A DNA stretch of 64,000 bases, taken from the IMG/VR virus record IMGVR_UViG_3300022885_000003, positions 1-64,000 of that record. One strand, written 5' to 3'. The stretch is from a virus. The position numbers and the translations under genes are program-made. Below, one piece after another: positions 31,025 through 38,844 of this stretch. A model generated the notes under the pieces. The model was not told the DNA's origin. It saw nothing but the letters and a program-made list of their open reading frames with translations, and ran no database searches. Numbering within the stretch: the stretch's first letter is position 1; every line of letters starts with the position of its first letter.

Positions 31025-31540
31025 ATGAAAATAATTAACCTATTTGCGGGTCCGGGTTCCGGCAAATCGACAACTGCGGCTGGTCTATTTCATAAAATGA
31101 AAATTGAAGGCTGTAATGTAGAAATGGTGACAGAGTACGCCAAAGATATGACCTGGGAGAATCGACATAACGTATTGTCAGATCAGTTATATCTTCTCGC
31201 AAAACAGAATCGCCGCATTCATCGTTTAGAAGGAAAGGTTGATTATGTCGTTACTGACTCACCAATAATTATGGGTGTAGTTTATACAGATCCAAAATAT
31301 TATCCATCGTTCTTTAAAATGATCGGTGAAATATTTCATTCATACAATAATTGTAACTTTTTTCTACATCGACCCGAGACTTATTCAGAAGTGGGGAGAA
31401 ATCAAACGTTAACTGATGCAAAAATACTTGATACAAAAATCATTAAACTACTAGAAGAATACGAAATCAATTATAAAGAAATTAATGTAACTGATAAAAA
31501 TCTATTCGATAAAATTATGAAATGGTCAATTGATAATTAA
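31025..31540 (+). CDS. P-loop nucleotide kinase-like ATPase
   Basis: 171 residues. Walker A is FAGPGSGKSTTAAG (about 7-20). A Walker-B-like DYVVTDSPIIMGVV follows at about 75-88, and a lid-like segment has RNQTLTDAKI. The layout is that of the NadR/AAA_28-type small kinases found in T4-like phages. Substrate unknown: a nucleoside, NMN-type compound or RNA end are possible. Cytoplasmic, under its own promoter. Confidence 0.65.
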   Translation: MKIINLFAGPGSGKSTTAAGLFHKMKIEGCNVEMVTEYAKDMTWENRHNVLSDQLYLLAKQNRRIHRLEGKVDYVVTDSPIIMGVVYTDPKYYPSFFKMIGEIFHSYNNCNFFLHRPETYSEVGRNQTLTDAKILDTKIIKLLEEYEINYKEINVTDKNLFDKIMKWSIDN

Positions 31541-31546
31541 CTTATA

Positions 31547-31592
31547 AAATCTCCAGCTAAATATATGCGTATATAACTTAACTAGGAGATTT
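31547..31592 (+). promoter_or_regulatory. Hairpin able to mask the SNase ribosome site
   Basis: AAATCTCC (31547-31554) is complementary to GGAGATTT (31585-31592), and the latter contains the Shine-Dalgarno bases of the gene at 31596. An inner pair ATATA/TATAT (31561-31574) may close the loop. It could act as a translation switch. Confidence 0.45.
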
Positions 31593-31595
31593 ATA

Positions 31596-31991
31596 ATGTT
31601 TGATCAACTTTATACATATAAGATTACAGACGTAGTAAAGAATTATGATGGTGACACGGTTACGGTAGTTATTGATGTGGGTTTCCATATTACTCGTCAA
31701 GAAAGAATCCGTCTACTTAACATTGATACCGAAGAATTACGTGGCGGGACAGTTCAATCAAAGGCTCGTGGCTATGCCGGTAAAGACCGTTTAGCTGAAC
31801 TTCTTGCAATGGGGCAAGTATACGTTATCACGGAAAAGGACCACACCGGAAAATATGGTCGTTTGTTGGGATGGCTTTATGTTAAGCAAGATGATGGAAA
31901 AATCATCGACGTTAACAAAACTCTTGTGGCTGAAGGTTATGAAAAGGGTGTAACAACACCACTTATTGAGTCTGTACAATATACATCTTAA
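31596..31991 (+). CDS. Staphylococcal nuclease-like (thermonuclease) protein
   Basis: 131 residues with all key residues of SNase: YDGDTV (17-22), Arg39 in RIRLLNIDTEE, Asp44-Thr45-Glu47, and Arg89 in KYGRLLGWL. SNases use calcium to cut DNA and RNA. There is no signal peptide, so it acts inside the cell, perhaps on host nucleic acid. A ribosome site that can be hidden in a hairpin may delay its synthesis. Confidence 0.88.
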   Translation: MFDQLYTYKITDVVKNYDGDTVTVVIDVGFHITRQERIRLLNIDTEELRGGTVQSKARGYAGKDRLAELLAMGQVYVITEKDHTGKYGRLLGWLYVKQDDGKIIDVNKTLVAEGYEKGVTTPLIESVQYTS

Positions 31992-32053
31992 TTAGTATTT
32001 TAACCCAACTTGTGTTATTATAATTATGATTATAGAAGCTAGGAAAGCTAACA

Positions 32054-32338
32054 ATGAGTAATGACTTCGAAGTCCCAGGTGAGCTAGAAACACTGCAAGG
32101 AGAAATATCTCAATTGATACATGAGACTATCTCAGCAATTCCTACTGATGTAGAGGATGATGAATATACTAACATTCTTAGCACGTTGTCAGATAATATT
32201 ATCGCTCATATTGTTCTTGTGGACCCAATAAGAATAGGTGCATCTGTACAAGTCCCTGCTAATGTTATCCATGCCCGGACAATGCACCTAGTTGCTGATG
32301 CTTATTTGAAAGATAATGACTCTGAATATAAGGGTTGA
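32054..32338 (+). CDS. Hypothetical small acidic protein
   Basis: 94 residues with AGGAAAG before the ATG. Acidic and helical (LQGEISQLIHETISAI, DDEYTNILSTLSDNIIAHI). No cysteines, no membrane span. Acidic small phage proteins often bind host enzymes as DNA mimics or inhibitors, but there is no specific sign here. The next promoter overlaps its last codons. Confidence 0.5.
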   Translation: MSNDFEVPGELETLQGEISQLIHETISAIPTDVEDDEYTNILSTLSDNIIAHIVLVDPIRIGASVQVPANVIHARTMHLVADAYLKDNDSEYKG

Positions 32339-32363
32339 CAATCAATCTAAAATTTAGTATACT
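32335..32363 (+). promoter_or_regulatory. Sigma70-like promoter
   Basis: TTGACA, 17-bp spacer, TATACT. A short leader with GGAG precedes ATG 32386. Confidence 0.75.
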
Positions 32364-32385
32364 TTACCAAATTATGGAGAATGAT

Positions 32386-32553
32386 ATGAGTACGTATTGG
32401 TTCCCGATTGGTTTAGCAATTTTTGGAATTGTGATGCTTTCATTTATTTGGTGGCTGCACCAAATGAGAAAAAGGCTTCATCAACAAGGCATTGTTGGTT
32501 ATAATGAAGAAATAACCTGGTCGGAATTTTGGAAAAGAATCAAAAGACTTTAA
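32386..32553 (+). CDS. Small single-span membrane protein
   Basis: 55 residues from ATG 32386 (MSTYWFPIGLAIFGIV), chosen because the promoter and GGAG lie just upstream; a longer frame exists but starts inside the promoter. One transmembrane span (about 5-24) is followed by a basic cytoplasmic part (HQMRKRLHQQG) and WSEFWKRIKRL at the end. Strong early expression is likely. Function unknown. Confidence 0.55.
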   Translation: MSTYWFPIGLAIFGIVMLSFIWWLHQMRKRLHQQGIVGYNEEITWSEFWKRIKRL

Positions 32554-32596
32554 TTAGTTTTTAATTGTATATAATAGATCTAAGGAAGGAAAAATA

Positions 32597-32890
32597 ATGT
32601 TACCTAAAGGCGGAAATCCATTTGCGGGTCCAGAGCGTTTTCAGAAACCTGAAAAGGGCAAGGAAAACAGGACTGTACATTTTGTCTTCGACGAAGTAAC
32701 GCTTGAAAAGGCCAAGGATTGGCTCAACGAGGAAGACATGCCATTTAAAACCATGCCTAAGACTCCCAAGAAACCGAAAGATGGCACTCTTTTTATCTTC
32801 GATGAGCAGTCCGACGCATTGCTGTTTAGGATGCAATGGGAAGATGAAGATAAGCGTTATTCGAAAAGGACTGGAGGAAAGACTGGATGA
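32597..32890 (+). CDS. Small protein of the DALLFRxxW family
   Basis: 97 residues with AAGGAAGG before the ATG. Pattern: HFVFDEVTLEKAKDWLNEED, then TLFIFDEQSDALLFRMQWED at about 68-87. The last part, F-x-F-(x)n-DA-x-x-F-(K/R)-x-x-W, recurs in seven other proteins of this window. The N-terminus is rich in Pro, Gly and Lys. No function known. Confidence 0.6.
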   Translation: MLPKGGNPFAGPERFQKPEKGKENRTVHFVFDEVTLEKAKDWLNEEDMPFKTMPKTPKKPKDGTLFIFDEQSDALLFRMQWEDEDKRYSKRTGGKTG

Positions 32891-33234
32891 CATTTGAACC
32901 TAATCAGAAAGTGATGGTTCGTCGACTTGGTGATGGGAAAGAATATCGAGGACGGGTTGTTGGTCTTCATTCCGAACACGACACTTGTTCATTTTATATT
33001 ATCGAAATGATAGATAGAATTGCTAATTCCAAGTGGAGTCATGCAGTGCATATAACCTCGTGCCTTGATGCTGAAGAGTGGGCATTTGATAATCGAAGGG
33101 ATATCGAAAGTCATGTCCAAGAAGAAATGGATAGGGTGTATGGAAAAGATGTTGTAGAAGAAGAGGCAATCTTAGATCACAATGATCGTCCAGAAAACCA
33201 GCCCGGACAGCCGTTTGCGGTCCGTCAACATTAA
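32887..33234 (+). CDS. Hypothetical protein with SH3-like N-terminus
   Basis: 115 residues, ATGA overlap. The N-terminal 60 residues are strand-rich (QKVMVRRLGDGKEYRGRVVG, then SFYIIEMIDRI), as in small SH3/KOW-like barrels. The C-terminal part is acidic and helical. It lies just upstream of the tRNA promoter. Unrecognised. Confidence 0.55.
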   Translation: MTFEPNQKVMVRRLGDGKEYRGRVVGLHSEHDTCSFYIIEMIDRIANSKWSHAVHITSCLDAEEWAFDNRRDIESHVQEEMDRVYGKDVVEEEAILDHNDRPENQPGQPFAVRQH

Positions 33235-33241
33235 AAAATTG

Positions 33242-33270
33242 TTGACAATTCTATTTTAATCAAGTATAAA
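33242..33270 (+). promoter_or_regulatory. Promoter of tRNA-Thr
   Basis: TTGACA, 17-bp spacer, TATAAA. The -10 region (33265-33272) also reads TATAAATA, so it may be used both early by host sigma70 and late by a gp55-like factor. Confidence 0.75.
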
Positions 33271-33285
33271 TATGTTTGTTATTTT

Positions 33286-33358
33286 GCCGCTATAGCTCAG
33301 TTGGTAGAGCGGGTGATTTGTAATCACCAGGCCCGTGGTTCGAATCCTCGTGGCGGCA
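33286..33358 (+). tRNA. tRNA-Thr (anticodon TGT)
   Basis: 73 nt with a full cloverleaf: acceptor GCCGCTA / TGGCGGC, D arm TAGCTCAGTTGGTAGAGC (where the GG pair contacts the T loop), anticodon stem GGTGA / TCACC with loop TTTGTAA, variable region AGGCC, and T arm GTGG/TTCGAAT/CCTCG-type with some wobble. Discriminator A at 33358. CCA is not encoded. The sequence is close to bacterial tRNA-Thr. It reads ACA and, with wobble, other ACN codons, which an AT-rich phage uses much. It pairs with the phage ThrRS at 6813. Confidence 0.93.
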
Positions 33359-33383
33359 CTCATTTCGCTGGCGGCGTTTCTCC

Positions 33384-33412
33384 TTGACATGTTATAATAT
33401 CTTTTATACTAT
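33384..33412 (+). promoter_or_regulatory. Sigma70-like promoter
   Basis: TTGACA with TATACT (15-bp spacer) or TACTAT (17-bp spacer), about 30 bp before ATG 33442. Confidence 0.6.
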
Positions 33413-33441
33413 ATACCGGAACAGATATAGAAAGATTCAAA

Positions 33442-33777
33442 ATGACAAAGAAAACATCTTTTAGGAAAATCGTTGAAGATCAACAGACAAAAATCCTAAA
33501 TTTTTTACAGAATAATAATTCCTTTAGTGATTCGCAGCTAGAATTTCTACAAGCGAAACATAACCCAAAGGGAATTATTTTTAGAAACTTTTACCAAAGT
33601 TATGGGAAAGGAAATGACCAGCAATCCTTTGAGATAATACGCCTTTCCAATAAACATGGTGTATCCAAAGAACATATATTAGAAGCAGATATAAGTTTTC
33701 GATACAACATGGATTCATGTTTTCATTTAGCTGAAAATATGGGTATTAGCATTCGAGAATCTGGAAAATATTATTAA
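33442..33777 (+). CDS. Hypothetical protein
   Basis: 111 residues. Helices dominate (FRKIVEDQQTKILNFLQNN, SDSQLEFLQAKHNP), followed by FRNFYQSYGKGNDQQSFEII. No cysteine pair and no membrane span. It has its own promoter behind the tRNA. No known family. Confidence 0.55.
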   Translation: MTKKTSFRKIVEDQQTKILNFLQNNNSFSDSQLEFLQAKHNPKGIIFRNFYQSYGKGNDQQSFEIIRLSNKHGVSKEHILEADISFRYNMDSCFHLAENMGISIRESGKYY

Positions 33778-33787
33778 GAATCAAATA

Positions 33788-34084
33788 ATGAATTGTTACA
33801 CAACAGTTATGAATTATGAAGAATTCTTAGCCCTATCAACCCCCGAGGATCGATCTAGATTTCTCTTCAAAGTAGCTAAAATAGACAACGAAAAACGTTT
33901 TAAAGAACAGCCAACCGCCACTCACGATGATCTTATGACAAAGTCATACCAAGAAATATTAAGTTGGTGTGAAGAAAATTGTGAAGAAAATGCACTAGTT
34001 CATCTATCGCGGGGATATGTAATCACAGTATATTTCTCCTCCACTGAAGATTTGGTTAAATTTAAACTAACAATGCAAAAATAA
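33788..34084 (+). CDS. Small protein of the FKLxW family, diverged end
   Basis: 98 residues. The pattern SWCEENCEENALVHL (about 61-75) and VYFSSTEDLVKFKLTMQK at the end places it with the proteins at 34549, 42952 and 53244, although the usual final Trp is replaced. Start at ATG 33788 is uncertain; ATG 33809 (MNYEEFLALS) is another option. Function unknown. Confidence 0.5.
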   Translation: MNCYTTVMNYEEFLALSTPEDRSRFLFKVAKIDNEKRFKEQPTATHDDLMTKSYQEILSWCEENCEENALVHLSRGYVITVYFSSTEDLVKFKLTMQK

Positions 34085-34119
34085 TAAAAATTATATTGTA
34101 TTCCGATATACCAATCCCA

Positions 34120-34158
34120 TATAATACTACTTTAATGATGCTATGATGGTCATAGCAT
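34120..34158 (+). promoter_or_regulatory. -10 box followed by a 5' hairpin
   Basis: TATAAT at 34120-34125, then a perfect 9-bp stem ATGCTATGA / TCATAGCAT with loop TGG at 34138-34158. The hairpin would lie at the very start of the mRNA for the gene at 34200 and may protect it from decay. No good -35 is seen. Confidence 0.4.
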
Positions 34159-34199
34159 TTATACAAAACTTTGAAATCTAATTGAAAGAGGGTTTAGTT

Positions 34200-34445
34200 A
34201 TGAATACAGCAAAAGTTCGCCTACCAAACGGTCGTCGTCTAACAGCCGTTGTTGGTGGTATCAACGACACGGGTTATCGCACCGCCAAGGTAAAGATGGT
34301 CCGTTCTGACGGTGAGCAGGTTACTATTGCTGGCCGTATCACTACGCGCCATGGTTTTGACCGCACACTTCCTTTTGAAGTCAACATGCTCGGCACAAAT
34401 GCCATTCATGCTTTCGAAGGAGATGACACAGTTTACTCAAAGTAA
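34200..34445 (+). CDS. Small basic beta-rich protein
   Basis: 81 residues from ATG 34200 (MNTAKVRLPNGRRLTAVV) behind GAGG. Short strands and a basic first half (KVRLPNGRRL, RTAKVKMVRSDG) suggest a compact beta fold that may bind nucleic acid. Codon use is GC-richer than in the flanking genes, as for highly expressed phage genes with a strong leader. Unrecognised. Confidence 0.5.
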   Translation: MNTAKVRLPNGRRLTAVVGGINDTGYRTAKVKMVRSDGEQVTIAGRITTRHGFDRTLPFEVNMLGTNAIHAFEGDDTVYSK

Positions 34446-34466
34446 ATTGTCGACGATTGTACAGTG

Positions 34467-34507
34467 AAAAAGCGTCGATCGGTGTTAGGGTGCTGACGGC
34501 GTTTTTT
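34467..34507 (+). terminator. Possible rho-independent terminator
   Basis: AAAAAGC-GTC can pair with GAC-GGC-GTTTTT with two single-base bulges, and a T6 run follows. It lies shortly after the gene ending at 34445. Confidence 0.4.
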
Positions 34508-34548
34508 CATTTGTAATACATTGACATCATTAATGAAAATATCGCTTT

Positions 34549-34824
34549 ATGCTATATAAATATACGAAATACAATCCCTGTACGTACAGATTAATCGATC
34601 ATTATGAACATCACATAATAATTGAAAAGCATGAACATCAAATTGTATTCCCAAATAACCATATGGATGATAAAATATTTGAATGGTGCAATGAAATAAT
34701 TGGAAACTTTTGTACTCCATTCAATAAAACACGTTCATTCGCTTGTTCAAGTCGGCACTCGGATCCATTTTATGTGTTTACTTCTTACGACGATGCGTTA
34801 TTGTTTAAGGTGACGTGGGAATAG
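34549..34824 (+). CDS. Small protein of the DALLFKxTW family
   Basis: 91 residues ending FYVFTSYDDALLFKVTWE, with FEWCNEIIGNFCTPF in the middle, the two marks of the family. The start is uncertain: ATG 34549 lies inside promoter-like and TATAAATA-like bases (34555-34562), and no ribosome site is seen. If correct, the mRNA would be leaderless. Function unknown. Confidence 0.5.
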   Translation: MLYKYTKYNPCTYRLIDHYEHHIIIEKHEHQIVFPNNHMDDKIFEWCNEIIGNFCTPFNKTRSFACSSRHSDPFYVFTSYDDALLFKVTWE

Positions 34825-34827
34825 AAA

Positions 34828-34855
34828 TTGACATAATCTTAAATAATGTTATACT
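34828..34855 (+). promoter_or_regulatory. Sigma70-like promoter
   Basis: TTGACA, 16-bp spacer, TATACT, directly after the stop of the preceding gene and 34 bp before ATG 34889. Confidence 0.75.
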
Positions 34856-34888
34856 CTATCTATACAGAGATAATTGCAGGATTAAAAT

Positions 34889-35068
34889 ATGTCATTTGAA
34901 ATTCAGAATAAACCGGCATTAATTTGTGGCGTTGTGTTCATGTGTCTATCCTTGATACCTGGATATGACACGATAGTATTAGATGCTGGGCCGATACCAT
35001 TTCTTTTATTTCCAATTTTCATAGCCGTATCACTAGGATCTCTTGCTGCGGCATTTACAAAAATTTAA
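34889..35068 (+). CDS. Small two-span membrane protein
   Basis: 59 residues starting MSFEIQNKPALICGVVFMCL. Two hydrophobic spans (about 9-24 and 34-56) are separated by a short acidic loop (GYDTIVLDAG). TGCAGG lies 13 nt upstream. It has its own near-consensus promoter. Likely an early inner-membrane protein. Role unknown. Confidence 0.55.
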   Translation: MSFEIQNKPALICGVVFMCLSLIPGYDTIVLDAGPIPFLLFPIFIAVSLGSLAAAFTKI

Positions 35069-35171
35069 ATCGAGACGGGAATGATAGAAAGATATTTTTA
35101 CAAATATCACGCAATGTTATCATTTTTAAGGTATTGTAACTTTCTCAAAAATTGCTATAATAACAGATATT

Positions 35172-35396
35172 ATGACATCATATATTGTTAGATACCAACA
35201 TTATCACGACCCTTTTGAAAGCCACGAAAGCGAAGTCGTTGATTGGTTAAAGTATAATACCGACAATGGCTATATTAAGGAGTCTAATTGGGATATGACG
35301 ATAAACAGCAATCTCGAGGCCATATATAGCAGGATATTAAGAGTTCGCTTCATGAACAAAGACGACGCCATAATATTTAAATTGAGATGGGTATGA
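35172..35396 (+). CDS. Small protein of the DAIIFKLxW family
   Basis: 74 residues ending VRFMNKDDAIIFKLRWV, with VVDWLKYNTDNGYI near residue 23. A TATAAT box lies only about 10 bp before the ATG and no ribosome site exists, so the mRNA would be nearly leaderless. It is coupled by ATGA to the SLOG-like gene. Function unknown. Confidence 0.55.
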   Translation: MTSYIVRYQHYHDPFESHESEVVDWLKYNTDNGYIKESNWDMTINSNLEAIYSRILRVRFMNKDDAIIFKLRWV

Positions 35397-35776
35397 TAGC
35401 AGGATTTACAGGAACACAAAGCACAATGTCAACGGATCAATTTGATCGATTAGTTAAATTATGCAAAGATTATAAAATAACCGAATTGCATCACGGTGAC
35501 TGTGTTGGAGCCGATGCAGTTGCACACGATATTGCGGAATCACTTAACATTCGAACCGTAATTCACCCACCAATTAAACCATTCAAACGGGCGTTTAAGA
35601 AGGGTGATATGATATTGCCGATGAAAGATTATTTGGTCAGAAACCGAGACATTGTTAATGCCTCGGAAATTCTGTTTGCTTGCCCCAAAGGACCAGAAGA
35701 ATTACGTTCAGGAACTTGGTCAACGGTTAGATATGCTCGGCGAGTTAAGAAACCAATTGAAATTGTTATGCCTTAA
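35393..35776 (+). CDS. SLOG/YspA-like nucleotide-binding protein
   Basis: 127 residues from ATG 35393 (MIAGFTGTQSTMS), which overlaps the preceding stop as ATGA. A Rossmann-like pattern is seen: GFTGTQ at the N-terminus, LHHGDCVGADAVAHDIA (about 33-49), KDYLVRNRDIVNAS and RSGTWSTVRYARR. It fits the SLOG superfamily (DprA/LOG/YspA relatives), which bind nucleotides or nucleotide-derived signals and often work in conflict systems. A role in sensing NAD or cyclic nucleotides is only possible, not shown. The stop overlaps the converging spoVR end. Confidence 0.7.
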   Translation: MIAGFTGTQSTMSTDQFDRLVKLCKDYKITELHHGDCVGADAVAHDIAESLNIRTVIHPPIKPFKRAFKKGDMILPMKDYLVRNRDIVNASEILFACPKGPEELRSGTWSTVRYARRVKKPIEIVMP

Positions 35777-38700
35777 CTATTGTCTTTCTGTTCAGACTTC
35801 AAGCAACCATATGTTTCAACCGTTTCACCAGTATTTGCATTTTTAGATTCAAGAATAACATCAAATCCCCATAACGTATGAACATGTTTTAACATTTCAT
35901 CGGTATTATTATTCAATGGTATTTCATTTCTCATATAATGTGTTAGATACAATGTACGGTCTCCAAGTATATCGAAATCCGTAATCTGAATATCTGGAAG
36001 AATGCGATTAAGCTGATATTGCTTAGATAGAATTGATCGAACACGTTTGAAACCATAATCATCGTGAATGTTACTTACATCATATACTGGTCTTTTATTA
36101 TTATCATGAAGACTAAACAAATGCATCTTACGAATCAAGTGCGGTGATAGATATTGCAAAATAAATGATTCATCTTTGAAGTTTTCCATTGCATAATTTA
36201 ATGTAGGGAGCCAGGGCTGACCAACAATACTTGGAAACCATTCTTCATCTTCTTTAGTTGGCTTTTCACACATTCTTTTGATATCATGGAAGATATTGAA
36301 TCCAAGATAATACGGATTAAAACCACCTTGATAATATGGTGAATCAAAATCTGGCTGGAATACAACACCAGAGTGACTCTTTAGAAATTCAAGCATATTT
36401 CCATCCGAAATTCTATCCTGTTCCCATAAATCATACATCAAATGGTGATGCCAAAAACTTGCCCACCCTTCGTTCATAACTTTTGTATTATGGGATATTA
36501 ATCCATCAGTCCAAAATAAATGATTTTCTGGAACAGTTACATCATATACCCATTCTATATTTCCCTTTTCTATACTTACTATTTCATCATAATAATTATT
36601 AGATGCATTGCTTATTAATTCTAATGCTTCTTTTATTTTCGGATGACAATCTTTAATTTTTTCTAAACGTTTAATTAAGCAATATGATATTTGCTCAATC
36701 GCTACGTTATTTAGAGATAGATTAGGGAAGGCATCTAAACAATCTAATCCGGTATCTTTTAATAACAAATTATTTTTTACCTTATATGCGTAATTACTCT
36801 TTTGGTAGTTATCAGTAGCTGTATGGGCAATCTGTAATTTTTTAATAGCAGCCTTGGCTTCGATTAATACTTCTTTTCCGTTAGGAATAACTCTATTACC
36901 TTTTAGTAGTTTGATTTTAGACCGCTTAGTTCCTATTTCATCATAGAACTTGTTAGTAAAATCTGAATATATTTTTAAAGAATAATCAACGGCTTTAATA
37001 TCTTCACAATCCGGAATATTTAAAGCAAATGCAATAGACTCGAATGATTCTCTTTCTTTTATGTTGACTTTTGGTATTATACCGAAACCAGTCAGTATTA
37101 CTGATAACGTTTGTAAGTCATCATAATCGTCAGAATAACCGGCGATGGCAATGTTACCACGTTCATACGATTTTTTTGAAATTCTGGTATCAAAGAAACC
37201 ACTTAGATATTCTTTCATGTATTCTTTTTTCAAACTAAGAACAAACTTTGGTAATTCATGTCTTCTAGTTATAGATATATTTTTAAACCATATGTCTTTT
37301 AACATCATAGAAGCAAATTCGACTTTATACGACGAATAATATTCTTTAGATTTAACAACAATGCCAAACACTTTGTTGAGTAAATGAACAACGTCATCTG
37401 CTATTTCTTTTGTATCTGTAACGAATTTAAATAAAGATGCCGTTCGTCTATAGTCTGTAATAGTAGCACCCGATAAATAACCAAATAACCTGGCCGAATC
37501 ATTATTAAAATGTGTAGGCATTTTCGTTATTTTGTTTTTTGACATAGTTAATTTATATTCGTCTGAAATACAACTACCATATTCTTTTTTGTAAAAATCT
37601 ATATCGATACTATGCCGTTGTACAATATGACTTGCAATCGAGGAAGATTGTAAACCACATATCTTACATTCGATAACATCTAAATTATATTTAGGATATT
37701 TTATTTCTACTTCTTTATGCCCGAATATATCATAATCTAATTTATAAACAAGATATTCACCAGGACTCATATCCTCTAAACGCGTCATACATACTAAACC
37801 ATTATTAGATAATACTTGTAATGGGTGTTCAGGAGTGGCTGTAAAGGTTCTACCAGATTTAGTAGTTATTTTAAATGTGTCAGCTTGTTTTTTATATGTA
37901 TGAGAAATAGCTGTCGTTTTATTGCCTTCGGTTAATAAATTAAACCCAGGATGTTCTGCGATTCCTTCTGTTACGATTAGGTCTTGTAATCTAATTAAAC
38001 CATTTTCATTACTAACAAAATGATTACCAGTAAGACACTGCATTTGTGGATAAAAATACTGAGCCATTTTGCGGACGATGCGGACAATTTCACGCTGCCA
38101 CTGTTCAAGTACAGGACTATTTTTCTCAATGAAATATAAAAGGTTTTCTTGTGGTTCGCTCAAGAATTTTTTCTTTCTGGCGTCTTGATCTTCCTTCTTC
38201 GTTGGTGGAAGCGTTTTCCATAAGTCATCAACTTGGCTTTGTCGATAAGTTTCTCTATCTTGTTGCCTTAATAATTCTTTAGACTTGGAAAGCTTACGTG
38301 GCTTTTTATAGCGGTCGACACCATGATTCATAAGTGCGTGACATGAATCAAGTGTCTCTTCGACCTTTTCCTGGCCATAACGTTCTTCACATTGTTTGAT
38401 ATAACGGCGGGCGAAAACTACATAATCAATGATTGCATCAGCATCAGTCCATTCTTTAAACAGGAAATTGTTCTTAAAGAAATTATTGTGGCCATAGCCG
38501 GCATGAGCAATAACCAATGTTTGCATAGTCATGCTGTTCTCTTCCATAAGATAATTGATGGTTGGGTTAGAGTTAATAACAATCTCATATGCCAATCCCA
38601 TTGCGCCTCTTTTATAATTTTGTTCATCATGGAGGAACCTTTTTCCATAACTCCAGTGGTGATACATATTTGGCATACCAACGGAAGTATATGCATCCAA

Positions 38701-38844
38701 CATTTCAGCTGAGCCGATAATTTCGTACTGATTAGGATAACAGTCCATGCCATATGTTCCTATAGCGATATCGGCAATCGCTTTGTCAACTTCAGCAATC
38801 TTTTCAAATGTCCAATCATTGTTTGTATATAATAACTTACTCAT
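35773..38844 (-). CDS. spoVR: SpoVR family protein interrupted by an intein
   Basis: 1023 residues. The exteins (1-269 and 787-1023, together 506 aa) match the SpoVR/YcgB length and sequence, e.g. EIVRIVRKMAQYFYPQMQ joined to TKVMNEGWASFWHHHLMYDL and HSGVVFQPDFDSP. In E. coli ycgB works with yeaG/yeaH in stress and nitrogen starvation; in Bacillus SpoVR is needed for spore cortex formation. The biochemical role is unclear. The insertion between Q269 and T787 lies in the most conserved region. The gene overlaps the yeaH stop by 8 nt. Splicing would be needed for function. Confidence 0.92.
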   Translation of the reverse strand: MSKLLYTNNDWTFEKIAEVDKAIADIAIGTYGMDCYPNQYEIIGSAEMLDAYTSVGMPNMYHHWSYGKRFLHDEQNYKRGAMGLAYEIVINSNPTINYLMEENSMTMQTLVIAHAGYGHNNFFKNNFLFKEWTDADAIIDYVVFARRYIKQCEERYGQEKVEETLDSCHALMNHGVDRYKKPRKLSKSKELLRQQDRETYRQSQVDDLWKTLPPTKKEDQDARKKKFLSEPQENLLYFIEKNSPVLEQWQREIVRIVRKMAQYFYPQMQCLTGNHFVSNENGLIRLQDLIVTEGIAEHPGFNLLTEGNKTTAISHTYKKQADTFKITTKSGRTFTATPEHPLQVLSNNGLVCMTRLEDMSPGEYLVYKLDYDIFGHKEVEIKYPKYNLDVIECKICGLQSSSIASHIVQRHSIDIDFYKKEYGSCISDEYKLTMSKNKITKMPTHFNNDSARLFGYLSGATITDYRRTASLFKFVTDTKEIADDVVHLLNKVFGIVVKSKEYYSSYKVEFASMMLKDIWFKNISITRRHELPKFVLSLKKEYMKEYLSGFFDTRISKKSYERGNIAIAGYSDDYDDLQTLSVILTGFGIIPKVNIKERESFESIAFALNIPDCEDIKAVDYSLKIYSDFTNKFYDEIGTKRSKIKLLKGNRVIPNGKEVLIEAKAAIKKLQIAHTATDNYQKSNYAYKVKNNLLLKDTGLDCLDAFPNLSLNNVAIEQISYCLIKRLEKIKDCHPKIKEALELISNASNNYYDEIVSIEKGNIEWVYDVTVPENHLFWTDGLISHNTKVMNEGWASFWHHHLMYDLWEQDRISDGNMLEFLKSHSGVVFQPDFDSPYYQGGFNPYYLGFNIFHDIKRMCEKPTKEDEEWFPSIVGQPWLPTLNYAMENFKDESFILQYLSPHLIRKMHLFSLHDNNKRPVYDVSNIHDDYGFKRVRSILSKQYQLNRILPDIQITDFDILGDRTLYLTHYMRNEIPLNNNTDEMLKHVHTLWGFDVILESKNANTGETVETYGCLKSEQKDNS
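36487..38037 (-). mobile_element. Intein with LAGLIDADG-type domain in SpoVR
   Basis: 517 residues from Cys270 (CLTGNHFV) to His-Asn785-786 (GLISHN), with +1 Thr787. Splicing blocks are present: block A CLTGNHFV, block B TFTATPEHPLQV, block F VYDVTVPENHLFW and block G GLISHN. The middle has a C2H2-like finger (ECKICGLQSSSIASHIVQRH) followed by DFYKKEYG, and two LAGLIDADG-like helices, LFGYLSGATIT (acidic residue lost) and YLSGFFDTRI (Asp kept). The homing nuclease may thus be weakened or dead while splicing remains intact. Confidence 0.93.
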
